Below are positions 5,448 to 13,245 of a stretch of DNA of 14,438 nt, in pieces. Origin of the DNA: an uncultured Methylococcaceae bacterium (GTDB lineage Bacteria > Pseudomonadota > Gammaproteobacteria > Methylococcales > Methylomonadaceae); assembly GCA_903903365.1 (NCBI GenBank), contig CAIUYS010000393.1:1-14438 (forward strand). Direction: 5' to 3'. The position numbers were made by a program, and so were the translations under genes. The notes under the pieces were generated by a model. The model saw only the letters and a list, made by a program, of their open reading frames with translations, did not search any database and had not been told where the DNA came from. How positions within the stretch are numbered: the stretch's first letter is position 1; every line of letters begins with the position of its first letter.

Positions 5448-7238
5448 TTACTGACGTTCACGCTGTCCGTATTGATATTTAAACTTGCGCTTTAACAAGC
5501 CGGCCGGATCATCCGGGATTCTTTTGAGCCATTGCTCATTGGCTTGCTGCTCTTCATCTGAAGGCTTTGCATCGGCAGGTGTGGGTTTAGGCGGTTCTTT
5601 ACCTTCATCTTTTTTCTGTTCGGCTTGTTTAGCTTGTTCAGTATCCGATTTTTTTTCTTCCGGCTTATTCTGTTGCTCTTTTTCTTCGTCAGCCTTCTGC
5701 TCGTCGGCTTTTTGCTGTTCAGATTTCTTCTCGTCTGACTGTTCGGGCTTTTGTTCAGCGGCTTTTTGCTCTTCCGATTTCTCTGATTTATCATCAGATT
5801 TTTTTGGGTCGGAATTTTCTTTGGACTGTTGTTGCTTGTCGTCCTGTTTTTTATCTTGCGGCTTTTGTTCCTGCTTTTGTTTTTCCAGTTCTTTTTCTAC
5901 CAGCGCTTTATTGTATTTGGCATCGGCGTCATCAGGATTTAGCGTCAGCGCTTTTTCGTAGGCTTTGACAGCCTCTTCCAACTGGCCTGATTGTGCCAGT
6001 GCATTGCCCTGATTGTATGCACTTAAAGCGGTCTGGTTAACTTTCAGGCTATCCAATGCTTTGTCATACTGGCCCGCTTTGTAATGCGAGGCCGCTTTCC
6101 AGTCAGGATTTTTAAATAAATTTGCCGCTTGCTCAAATTGGTTGTTTTTGTAAGCCTGTTGCGCCTGTTGATCTTTGTTCTGCCATAAATCCTGCCATTC
6201 AAAGGCATAACTGTTTTTAGGCAGCGGTAATAACAGCAACAAACCAACACATAACAAACCTTTTCTAAAACTCAAGGCCGCCAAGGGCAAAACCAGTAAT
6301 AACAGCCAAGGCCCTTTATCTTCCCACTGATCCAGCAATAAATTTTTGTTTTCCTTGCCTTCCTGTTGCACCGGCTTATCTACGGCAGATAATAGGGTTT
6401 GAATATCCGCGTCATTGGCCGTTATGGTTTGATAAACCCCCTTGCCTGCCTGTGCCAGCTTTGCCAAATCACTGGCATCCAACTTGGGAACGACAATAGT
6501 GCCTTGTTCATCTTTCAAAAAACCGCCCTCAGGCAGGGCGACCGGTGCGCCCTCCGTGGTGCCCACGCCCAATATTGACACCGTATAGTTATCAAGCGCT
6601 TTTACCGTAGCCAGTGTTTTATCACTATCAACGCTATCCGTTACCAACAATATCTGGCCTTTTTGCAGCCCTGATTGTTTAAACAATTCAACCGCTTTTT
6701 CCAGCACAATCGCGGTATTATTGCCTTCACTCGGCATAATATCGGTAGTCAACGCGGACAATTGGCTATCGATGGTTTCAGTATCATCGGTCAGCGGAGT
6801 AACGGTAAACGCATCACCCGCATAAACCAGTAAGGCCGTTTGACCATCTTTACGCTGCTTTAAAATATCGGCAATTTTGTAGCGTGCCCGAATCAAGCGA
6901 CTGGGCTTAATATCCTCGGCATCCATAGAGCGCGATAAATCCAGCGCGATCACCAAGGCCGATTCATTTCTAAAAACGGGCGAAGGCAACCGTTGCCAGG
7001 TTGGCCCTGCCAAGGCAATAATGACCAACAAAGCGGCAATGGAACCGGTTGTTAATACCCAGCGACTGGGGTTAACGGCCTTTTCCTGCAACAAAAACGG
7101 CAACAATTCCGCATCGCACACTGCCGACCAGTTGCCCTGACTCAGCTTGTTTCTTAACATTAACGTTACAATGACTACAAAAGGAATGATTGCCAGTAAC
7201 CAGTAAGGCCGGATAAAGTGAAAATCAGCCAGATTCAT
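5448..7238 (-). CDS. batB: BatB-like VWA domain protein with TPRs (BatB/BatC-type)
   Basis: Membrane protein of the MoxR/Bat system, 596 residues from the chosen ATG, which overlaps the previous stop as ATGA and has GAGG just upstream; an upstream in-frame ATG at 7301 would add 21 residues inside batA and is less likely. Two N-terminal membrane segments (about 12-29 and 61-78) are followed by a VWA domain with MIDAS residues D100-x-S102-x-S104, T175 and D201 (VTDS). Two more membrane helices lie at about 310-340, TPR repeats at about 362-434, then a roughly 115-residue K/E/Q/D/S-rich, probably disordered stretch (about 450-564). The C-terminal block WLKRIPDDPAGLLKRKF is conserved in this family. 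BatB-type proteins are thought to act with MoxR ATPases in periplasmic or membrane protein maturation and stress tolerance; the substrate here is unknown. It is the last gene of the operon, and no BatD follows. Confidence 0.88.
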   Translation of the reverse strand: MNLADFHFIRPYWLLAIIPFVVIVTLMLRNKLSQGNWSAVCDAELLPFLLQEKAVNPSRWVLTTGSIAALLVIIALAGPTWQRLPSPVFRNESALVIALDLSRSMDAEDIKPSRLIRARYKIADILKQRKDGQTALLVYAGDAFTVTPLTDDTETIDSQLSALTTDIMPSEGNNTAIVLEKAVELFKQSGLQKGQILLVTDSVDSDKTLATVKALDNYTVSILGVGTTEGAPVALPEGGFLKDEQGTIVVPKLDASDLAKLAQAGKGVYQTITANDADIQTLLSAVDKPVQQEGKENKNLLLDQWEDKGPWLLLLVLPLAALSFRKGLLCVGLLLLLPLPKNSYAFEWQDLWQNKDQQAQQAYKNNQFEQAANLFKNPDWKAASHYKAGQYDKALDSLKVNQTALSAYNQGNALAQSGQLEEAVKAYEKALTLNPDDADAKYNKALVEKELEKQKQEQKPQDKKQDDKQQQSKENSDPKKSDDKSEKSEEQKAAEQKPEQSDEKKSEQQKADEQKADEEKEQQNKPEEKKSDTEQAKQAEQKKDEGKEPPKPTPADAKPSDEEQQANEQWLKRIPDDPAGLLKRKFKYQYGQRERQ

Positions 7239-8215
7239 GACAACCTCACGCGCGACAGGCCAATAAAACCGGCCAAACCCAGAGCCAGCGATAAGGGCCA
7301 ATAATACAATTCACTGCGTGGCCTGAAGTATTGTTTGTCTTTTTCAACGGGTTCAAGCTTGTCCAGCAACATATAAATATTATTCAGTTCATCGGCATTT
7401 CTGGCCCGAAAATAACGGCCGCCGGTACTTTCTGCGACTTTAACCAAGGTGTTTTCATCCAAATCCCTTGAAGGATTCACTTTGCGGTTACCAAAAAAAC
7501 TGCGCACGATCATTTCATCTGCGCCCACACCGATGGTGTATATTTTTAACTGGTTGGCAGCCGCCAATTCAGCGGCTTTTAAGGGCGAGACTTCGCCAGC
7601 GGTATTGGCACCATCCGTTAACAACACCAAAACACGACTATTGGCCGGTTGATTTTTAAGGCGCTTAACCGCCAAACCAATCGCATCACCGATGGCCGTA
7701 TTGTCACCCGCAAGCCCTATGACCGATTCATCCAATAAGGTTTGCACGGTTTTTCTGTCAAAAGTTAAAGGGGTTTGCAAATACGCCTGCGTACCAAATA
7801 ATATTAAGCCCACCCGGTCACCGACACGCCGGTTAATAAAATCACTGGCTACCCATTTGATAGCCGTCAGTCGATCGACGGGTTTTTTGTTAATCATAAA
7901 ATCCTGTTCTTCCATACTGGCCGATAAATCCACTGCCAGCATTAAATCCCGACCACTCACACCTTGTTCAATCGGCTCTCCCAGCCATTGCGGTCGTGTA
8001 CAGGCCACAACCAATAAAAACCAGGCGATTGCCGCCAGCAATAACGGCCATTTTTGATCTTGGGACACGGCCTGTGTTTTACCTTCAGAAAAATCATCCA
8101 GAAACGGGACTTTTAACGCCGCCTGTTCCACAGGGTTGTTTGCAGGAACCAGCCAACGAATTAATAAAGGCAAAGGTAAGGCCGTTAACAGCCAAGGCCA
8201 CTCAAAATGAATCAT
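7235..8215 (-). CDS. batA: BatA-like VWA domain membrane protein
   Basis: This 326-residue integral membrane protein has two N-terminal helices (about 5-23 and 58-73), a central VWA domain and a C-terminal helix (about 308-322). The metal-ion-dependent adhesion site is complete: D96-x-S98-x-S100, T173 (DNTAIGD) and D201 (LLTDG), so it should bind a divalent metal and a protein partner. The length and helix-VWA-helix layout fit BatA of the Bacteroides aerotolerance (Bat) family. The start overlaps the DUF4381 stop as ATGA, and its own stop overlaps the next start the same way, so the three are probably translationally coupled. By family knowledge it works with the MoxR AAA+ ATPase encoded at the operon start. 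No frameshift or missing residue is seen. Confidence 0.9.
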   Translation of the reverse strand: MIHFEWPWLLTALPLPLLIRWLVPANNPVEQAALKVPFLDDFSEGKTQAVSQDQKWPLLLAAIAWFLLVVACTRPQWLGEPIEQGVSGRDLMLAVDLSASMEEQDFMINKKPVDRLTAIKWVASDFINRRVGDRVGLILFGTQAYLQTPLTFDRKTVQTLLDESVIGLAGDNTAIGDAIGLAVKRLKNQPANSRVLVLLTDGANTAGEVSPLKAAELAAANQLKIYTIGVGADEMIVRSFFGNRKVNPSRDLDENTLVKVAESTGGRYFRARNADELNNIYMLLDKLEPVEKDKQYFRPRSELYYWPLSLALGLAGFIGLSRVRLS

Positions 8216-8703
8216 GATGGTTGTTTTCTTTTCGCGGTTAAGGTTTGGGCGTTAAGCCAGTCTTCACAAAGACTGAGGAGTTGGGCAATTTCCGGTTCGG
8301 TGGGCGGCGAATTTCGATAAGGCGCGGTCGCCAACAACTGACCACAACCGTCACTAAAAGGCGTACCGGTTACCGATTTATCAAGAAATTCCAGCCACTG
8401 ACGACCGGTTAAACTTGCCACTTCAGCTCTCGGATTAATACTGATAGCGACACGGCGAAGCAGCATGGAAAGTTCGCGCAGTTTCTTGTCATTATCCAAG
8501 GCAGGATATTGCTTGATGACCGCCAGATTCTTTTTAGCGGTTTTAATAGCCGTTTTGCGGGTCAAGCGTTTATAAAACCAGTACAAGAACACCAGCAATA
8601 AAGGAATCAAAACCGCCAGCAACCACCAACCAATAGCAGGAGGCCACCAACCGATAGCGTCGGGGAGATGTATGTCTTTAAGGGGTAGTTGAGTGGTTGG
8701 CAT
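8212..8703 (-). CDS. DUF4381 membrane protein of the MoxR/Bat operon
   Basis: This 163-residue protein has the DUF4381 signature at its N-terminus (LKDIHLPDAIGWWPPAIGWW, about 8-27), then one membrane helix (about 27-43), a basic stretch (45-58) and a soluble, mainly helical domain. The family nearly always lies between DUF58 and VWA genes, as here, and is taken to be a membrane-bound accessory of the MoxR/VWA machine; no enzymatic role is known. It overlaps batA by 4 bases. The gap to the upstream DUF58 gene is 64 bases, the longest in the operon, and the start has no clear SD (ACAA before ATG). An internal promoter in the AT-rich gap is possible but I could not define one. Confidence 0.88.
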   Translation of the reverse strand: MPTTQLPLKDIHLPDAIGWWPPAIGWWLLAVLIPLLLVFLYWFYKRLTRKTAIKTAKKNLAVIKQYPALDNDKKLRELSMLLRRVAISINPRAEVASLTGRQWLEFLDKSVTGTPFSDGCGQLLATAPYRNSPPTEPEIAQLLSLCEDWLNAQTLTAKRKQPS

Positions 8704-8767
8704 TTGTTATAATCAAAAGTAACGAAGTTTTATAAGGGCGTCTCATGCATCTTTTATTTTATCAATA

Positions 8768-9679
8768 TCATCTTAAACATTGCAGGGGGTCTTCTGTGGT
8801 ACTGCATTGAATAAATGTCAGTCTCCTTTTTTTAGCTAATGATTCCAAGCGCTGCAAACGCTCGGCAAAACGTTGTTGATAATTTAATATCCGTTGTTGA
8901 TCGCCGGTATCAATCACTACCTCGCGCTCATCATCGGTAAATCGATAGCGGCCTTTAGCGGGTAAACTGCTTTCCAGCGGATCGTAGATAAAAATCAACA
9001 CCACCTCACAATGCTCGGACAGCTTTGCTAAATGCGTTTCAGCCTGATCATTGATGCCCCGAAAATCACTGATGATATAAACCAGACTACCCGGGTGCGC
9101 ATGTTGGTTAAGTCTTGCCAAAACCTGCTCCAGCGTAAACGCTTTGTCGGCCGGAATTTGGGGCTTAACCAAGGCATTTAAAAATCGCAATACCGCATGC
9201 CTGCCATTTTGCGGCTTTAATTCCCGGCACTCCTGCTCCGAAAACAGTTGTCCGCCAATTCGGTCACCGTGATACTCGGCCGTCCACGCCAATAAGCTCG
9301 CAAGTTTTGCCGCCAACACCGATTTAAACACGCCGCGTGTCGCAAAATGCATGGTCAGGCGATTATCGACAGAAATAAATACCGGCCTTTCGCGCTCTTC
9401 CCTAAATACCTTGGTGTGCGTTTTTCCGGTACGTGCAGTGACTCGCCAATCAATGCTGCGAATATCATCGCCGGGTTGATACAAACGGGTTTCATCAAAC
9501 TCCATACCACGCCCTTTAAAACGCGACACATAACCGCCGCTTTGTCGGGAACGCAGTTTAGCCTGCTGCAAATTTAAACCGCTGGCCAGCTTGGCCAAAT
9601 CAATCAGCGTTTTTAACGAAACAGAAACCAGCTCATGTTTTGATTGGCTGACGGGGCCTGCTTGTTTACCAAACAGCAT
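8768..9679 (-). CDS. DUF58 domain protein of the MoxR/Bat operon
   Basis: Soluble protein, 303 residues from the ATG at 9679. The DUF58 core is clear: GRGMEFDETR (56-65), then PGDDIRSIDWR (69-79) and TKVFREERERP, running into a VWA-like strand VFISVD (to about 105). DUF58 proteins carry a degenerate VWA fold and are standard partners of MoxR ATPases. This gene directly follows moxR: the moxR stop and this ATG share one base (TGATG). A TTG one codon earlier is also in frame, but ATG is the simpler choice. No membrane helix is apparent, unlike longer DUF58 proteins with two N-terminal helices, so it is probably cytoplasmic or peripheral. Likely an adaptor between MoxR and the membrane VWA proteins. 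Confidence 0.9.
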   Translation of the reverse strand: MLFGKQAGPVSQSKHELVSVSLKTLIDLAKLASGLNLQQAKLRSRQSGGYVSRFKGRGMEFDETRLYQPGDDIRSIDWRVTARTGKTHTKVFREERERPVFISVDNRLTMHFATRGVFKSVLAAKLASLLAWTAEYHGDRIGGQLFSEQECRELKPQNGRHAVLRFLNALVKPQIPADKAFTLEQVLARLNQHAHPGSLVYIISDFRGINDQAETHLAKLSEHCEVVLIFIYDPLESSLPAKGRYRFTDDEREVVIDTGDQQRILNYQQRFAERLQRLESLAKKRRLTFIQCSTTEDPLQCLR

Positions 9680-10683
9680 CAAGGTACAGCAACCCTGGAA
9701 ATGAGTTCTTTAATAAAATGATCCGTAGTAATGCCTTCGGCTTCGGCTTCATAAGATAAAATCAAACGATGCCTTAAGACATCAAAAGCCATCTCCTGAA
9801 TATCTTCGGGACTTACAAAATCCCGTTGTGACAACCAGGCTTTGGCTCTGGAACAGCGATCCAGGGCAATACTGGCTCTTGGACTAGCGCCATATTGCAG
9901 CCACGAAGCCAGGTCTTGTCCATAGGCACCGGGGTTTCGGGTTGCCAGGATAATTTGCAGCAGATAATCTTCAAGACTTTCCGCCATAAAAATATCCAGC
10001 ACTTCATTACGGGCATCGAACAAGGTACTTTGACTAATCGGTTCAAATTTATCCGTGCTTTTTAAGGATTCAGAACGCGCTTCTGCTCGGGCCAGATGCA
10101 AAATGCTTTTTTCATGCTCGGCCTTGGGATAGTCCACTTTGACATGCAGTAAAAAACGATCCAGTTGCGCTTCAGGTAACGGATAGGTGCCTTCCTGTTC
10201 AATAGGATTTTGTGTTGCCATTACCATAAACAACTTGGGCAAGGGATAAGTCGCCTGACCCACGGTTATTTGGCGCTCCCCCATGGCTTCCAATAACGCC
10301 GCCTGCACTTTTGCGGGCGAACGATTAATCTCGTCAGCCAATATCAAATTATGAAACAACGGTCCTTTTTGAAACTCAAACGTGCCTTGCTGCGGACGAT
10401 AAATTTCAGTGCCCGTTAAATCTGCGGGTAATAAATCGGGGGTAAACTGCACACGATGAAAATCGCAGTGGATACCTTTGCTTAAGACGTTGATGGCTCT
10501 GGTTTTGGCAAGCCCCGGTGCGCCTTCAACCAGAATATGACCATCAGCCAACAAGCCGATAAGCATCCTTTCAACAAGGACATCCTGGCCAATAATTTCC
10601 TGATTAATATAATTTTTTAACTTGATTAACAGGGTTTGAGTAGTGTCTTTAGTCATTTTTGTTTTGCTGTTAAGTTCTGACAT
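9679..10683 (-). CDS. moxR: MoxR-family AAA+ ATPase
   Basis: This 334-residue cytoplasmic ATPase is of the MoxR branch. Walker A GAPGLAKT lies at 54-61, Walker B ILADE with D117-E118, MoxR-typical INRSPAKVQAALLEAMGE (119-136), sensor-1 region ATQNP (156-160) and LDRFL with R176. The C-terminal lid domain (AAA_lid_2) includes the family motif GASPRAS at about 265-271. MoxR proteins act as chaperones that mature or activate partner complexes, classically methanol dehydrogenase, together with VWA proteins. It is the first gene of the five-gene operon and DUF58 follows with a one-base overlap. A second ATG ten codons in is possible (10656); neither has a strong SD. No methanol dehydrogenase gene is in the window, so the client is not shown. 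Confidence 0.93.
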   Translation of the reverse strand: MSELNSKTKMTKDTTQTLLIKLKNYINQEIIGQDVLVERMLIGLLADGHILVEGAPGLAKTRAINVLSKGIHCDFHRVQFTPDLLPADLTGTEIYRPQQGTFEFQKGPLFHNLILADEINRSPAKVQAALLEAMGERQITVGQATYPLPKLFMVMATQNPIEQEGTYPLPEAQLDRFLLHVKVDYPKAEHEKSILHLARAEARSESLKSTDKFEPISQSTLFDARNEVLDIFMAESLEDYLLQIILATRNPGAYGQDLASWLQYGASPRASIALDRCSRAKAWLSQRDFVSPEDIQEMAFDVLRHRLILSYEAEAEGITTDHFIKELISRVAVP

Positions 10684-11090
10684 GATAATAGTTATTTGTT
10701 AATCCATAATATAAAAGCGTTACACCTGAAATATTTTATCCCGCTTAAAAAGACTTCCGACAGCTTACGCAATCTCATAAACCATCTTTTTACTCTTAGG
10801 TTCGCTATTCTAACCGGATATGAGCCGTGACTTGTCATTAATTAAAAAGTGATTCCACAAAAAACCGTAAAAGTGGTAGGGTGCGCATCGCGCACCTAAA
10901 ACGCAGCCACTGAACGGTTTTATTTGCACCACAATCTATTGTCGCCTATTGGTTTTTTCTCTGGCATGGTTGTGGTGCGCGATGCGCACCCTACCCGGCT
11001 ACATTCACGACAGGCTTTATGGTTAACCAATCGCTACCAATAAGCTGTGTCATAATAACTGTAATTGTTAACCATTTCAAAACCAACAAA
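10684..11090. other. Divergent intergenic region between moxR and the POT transporter
   Basis: This roughly 400-base spacer must hold the promoters for both directions. Its left part (10684-10860) is AT-rich with no motif I can defend. Its right part carries the MITE-like repeat at 10876-10994 and a partial inverted pair AAAACCGT (10861-10868) with ACGGTTTT (10915-10922). No gene was seen. If the transporter starts at the earlier ATG (11019), the spacer shortens to 335 bases. Confidence 0.5.
10876..10994. repeat. MITE-like repeat with perfect 21-bp inverted ends
   Basis: The 21 bases at 10876-10896 (beginning GTAGGGTGCGC) are exactly inverted at 10974-10994, and each end is itself partly palindromic (GGTGCGCGATGCGCACC type). 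A further inner pair GCACCACAA (10926-10934) and TTGTGGTGC (10970-10978) extends the right arm. The 119-base unit has no coding capacity. No target-site duplication is visible, so mobility is only suggested by the shape. Confidence 0.75.
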
Positions 11091-12407
11091 ATGCCCTCTT
11101 ATAAAACGCAGCCAGATTCGTCAAACACGTTACCCGCCGGCATACCTTATATTGTAGGCAATGAAGCGGCCGAACGCTTTAGCTATTATGGCATGCGGGC
11201 CATATTAGTGGTTTTTATGACGCAGTACCTGATAAATTCATCCGGTCAACTGGATGTTATGTCAGAAAATGAAGCGCAGGGCTATTTTCATTTATTTGTA
11301 TCAACAGTGTATTTTATGCCGTTGTTTGGGGCATTATTGGCTGATGGTCTGTTGGGAAAATATCAAACAATTATTTTTTTATCGCTGATTTATTGCTTGG
11401 GTCATTTTGCCCTGGCAATTGATAACACCCGCATGGGCTTGTTAATTGGGCAAGGCCTGATAGCCCTGGGTGCTGGCGGTATAAAACCGTGTGTTTCAGC
11501 GCACATTGGCGACCAGTTCGGCATTGCCAATCGGCATTTAATGACCAAAGTGTTTAGCTGGTTTTATTTTGCCATCAATTTTGGTGCCTTTACCGCCATG
11601 TTGATTATTCCCTGGTTACTGGATCACTATGGTTCTACGGTCGCTTTTGCTGTTCCGGGTTTGTTAATGCTGCTGGCAACCGTTACTTTTTGGTCGGGCC
11701 GGTATCGCTTTGTACATATTCAACCAGCCGGCATCAACTTTATTAAAGAAATGTTCAGTCAGGTCGGCCTAAAAAGCCTGGGTAAACTGGCCTCTATTTA
11801 TGCCTTTATTGCCGTATTCTGGGCCTTGTTTGACCAAACCGGATCCTCCTGGATTGTGCAGGCGCAAAAAATGGATCGCACTGTGTTTGGTTTTGAACTG
11901 CTACCCTCACAAATTCAGGCCGCCAATCCCCTGCTGATTATGTTGCTGGTGCCGTTGTTTTCATACCTTGTTTATCCGTTTTTAAACCGGTTTTTTGTGT
12001 TGACGGCCTTAAGAAAAATGACCATCGGTTTATTTATAACCGCTATTGCTTTTGCCATATCCAGTGTTATACAAATGCAACTGGATGCGGGTTTAACCCC
12101 GCACATCTCCTTGCAGCTATTGGCTTATGTTTTGTTAACCTCTGCCGAGGTTATGGTTTCCGTTACCTGCCTTGAATTTTCTTACACCCAGGCACCTAAA
12201 ACCATGAAGTCTTTTGTGATGGCCTTTTATTTTTTGTCGGTAGCGATAGGCAATCTTTTTACCAGCGCCGTTAATTTTTTTATTCACAACGACGACGGCA
12301 CCAGTAAACTTGCCGGTGCCGATTATTTCTGGTTTTTTACCGGATTAATGTTGCTTACCGCTGTGCTGTTTTTGTTGGTGAGTCATCGTTACAGGGAAGA
12401 TAATTGA
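11091..12407 (+). CDS. POT/PTR2 family proton-coupled peptide transporter
   Basis: This 438-residue inner-membrane transporter of the major facilitator superfamily is in the proton-dependent oligopeptide transporter branch. The family signature EAAERFSYYG lies in helix 1 (about 26-35 from this start), matching the ExxER(F)xYY motif used in proton coupling. The helix-7 signature FWALFDQTGSSW is present at about 243-254. I count about 12 hydrophobic segments, so the two extra helices (HA/HB) of the 14-helix bacterial forms seem absent. Di- or tripeptides are the likely substrate, but this is family-level inference. An earlier ATG at 11019 has a weak AGG upstream and would add 24 residues unlike the family; I prefer 11091, where the usual polar N-terminus begins, though no SD precedes it. 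It is a single gene, divergent from moxR. Confidence 0.88.
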   Translation: MPSYKTQPDSSNTLPAGIPYIVGNEAAERFSYYGMRAILVVFMTQYLINSSGQLDVMSENEAQGYFHLFVSTVYFMPLFGALLADGLLGKYQTIIFLSLIYCLGHFALAIDNTRMGLLIGQGLIALGAGGIKPCVSAHIGDQFGIANRHLMTKVFSWFYFAINFGAFTAMLIIPWLLDHYGSTVAFAVPGLLMLLATVTFWSGRYRFVHIQPAGINFIKEMFSQVGLKSLGKLASIYAFIAVFWALFDQTGSSWIVQAQKMDRTVFGFELLPSQIQAANPLLIMLLVPLFSYLVYPFLNRFFVLTALRKMTIGLFITAIAFAISSVIQMQLDAGLTPHISLQLLAYVLLTSAEVMVSVTCLEFSYTQAPKTMKSFVMAFYFLSVAIGNLFTSAVNFFIHNDDGTSKLAGADYFWFFTGLMLLTAVLFLLVSHRYREDN

Positions 12408-12486
12408 TAAATGCCCTTACGCTATTAAATCACTTATAATATTTTTTTGGCATAAGGTAACTCGCAATAAATAACACCCATCCTAT

Positions 12487-12586
12487 CGTTCCCACGCTCC
12501 GGCGTGGGAATGCCGACAGTGACGCTCCCGCGTCACGCAACGCTGGAGCGTTGCCGGATGAATTCCCACGCTGGAGCGTGGGAACT
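12487..12586. repeat. REP-like array of four palindromes
   Basis: Four hairpins are packed in 100 bases: TTCCCACGC/GCGTGGGAA (12489-12510), GTGACGC/GCGTCAC (12519-12536), GCAACGC/GCGTTGC (12537-12554) and TTCCCACGC/GCGTGGGAA again (12563-12584). The first and last are inverse copies of each other with one mismatch, so the whole array can also fold end to end. It lies 80 bases after the transporter stop and 72 before the DUF4124 start and is the only terminator-like structure between them. Such CCCACGCT..AGCGTGGG units are typical dispersed bacterial intergenic repeats. Confidence 0.8.
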
Positions 12587-12657
12587 AGGCGTATTCTGGG
12601 GGGGTATTTTCTGCGTGCTACCTAAGGTTTTTACCAAGCATAATTGAGGGAAAACAA

Positions 12658-13245
12658 ATGAGATTGACACTGCTTATTCTGGGAAGCTTTTTTTCTGCCT
12701 TGGCCTCTGCCGATATTTATAAATGTACGGATGCCAATGGCAAAACCGGGTATCGCTCAAGTCCTTGTGAAACAGAACAGGGAAATGTTAAGCTTAATAT
12801 AAAAACAGGCACTTCTACCCCTACTGACGGCACCAATAACCTAGCGGATTTAGCGCAAAAAGAACAACAGGCTGCACTCGAAAAACAAAAGCTTGAAGAA
12901 GAGCAATTACAAAAAAAACAGGCCAACATAAACAAGGACGCTATGATTGAAAGTGCAAAAAATCAGTTTCTTATCAAAAACAACCCTGATAAATTTTCAC
13001 CTTACGCTATTCCTCCTTACGACCCTGAAAAACTGCCGGATTGGGTCAAACCCTACCAGACCCGATTAGCGGACATTGAACAGCTAAGAAGACAAGGCGC
13101 AGAGAAAGCGCTGGCTTCGGGTCAGTGCACCCGTGTGGAATCAGTAGAATTGGATAGCAAAAGCACTAAAGATGCGCTACTGTTTGTAATCAATTGCAGC
13201 AGTGGAAAATCATTTTATTTTAAAGAACAAGAGCTACCGAAGTAA
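12658..13245 (+). CDS. DUF4124 domain periplasmic protein
   Basis: This 195-residue exported protein has a signal peptide (residues 1-18, cut after ASA) and then, at the mature N-terminus, the DUF4124 motif DIYKCTDANGKTGYRSSPC (19-37) with the conserved cysteine pair C23 and C37. A charged K/E/Q-rich segment (about 63-93) is probably a coiled coil, followed by a proline-rich stretch. A C-terminal domain has a second cysteine pair (C157, C180) likely to be disulphide-bonded. The function of the family is unknown. GAGGG 7 bases upstream (12646-12650) fixes the start well. The stop overlaps the ATG of the following SDR (TAATG), so the two are translationally coupled. It is the first gene of a three-gene plus-strand operon. 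Confidence 0.88.
   Translation: MRLTLLILGSFFSALASADIYKCTDANGKTGYRSSPCETEQGNVKLNIKTGTSTPTDGTNNLADLAQKEQQAALEKQKLEEEQLQKKQANINKDAMIESAKNQFLIKNNPDKFSPYAIPPYDPEKLPDWVKPYQTRLADIEQLRRQGAEKALASGQCTRVESVELDSKSTKDALLFVINCSSGKSFYFKEQELPK

Noticed and set aside
5485..5961. Plus-strand open frame of 158 codons rich in Ser, Cys and Phe
   Set aside because: It is the mirror of the K/E/Q/D-rich linker of the BatB-like protein; the composition is a direct result of that low complexity and no RBS or homology is evident.
7239..7301. Upstream ATG extending the BatB-like protein by 21 residues
   Set aside because: The extension would lie entirely in the batA coding region; the ATG at 7238 has GAGG and the ATGA overlap used at the DUF4381/batA junction.
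12435..12440. TATAAT as a promoter for the DUF4124 operon
   Set aside because: No -35-like sequence lies 16-18 bases upstream, and the repeat array separates it from the gene.
12487..12586. Possible CRISPR array
   Set aside because: The units are adjacent palindromes with no regular direct repeats and unique spacers, and no cas genes are present.
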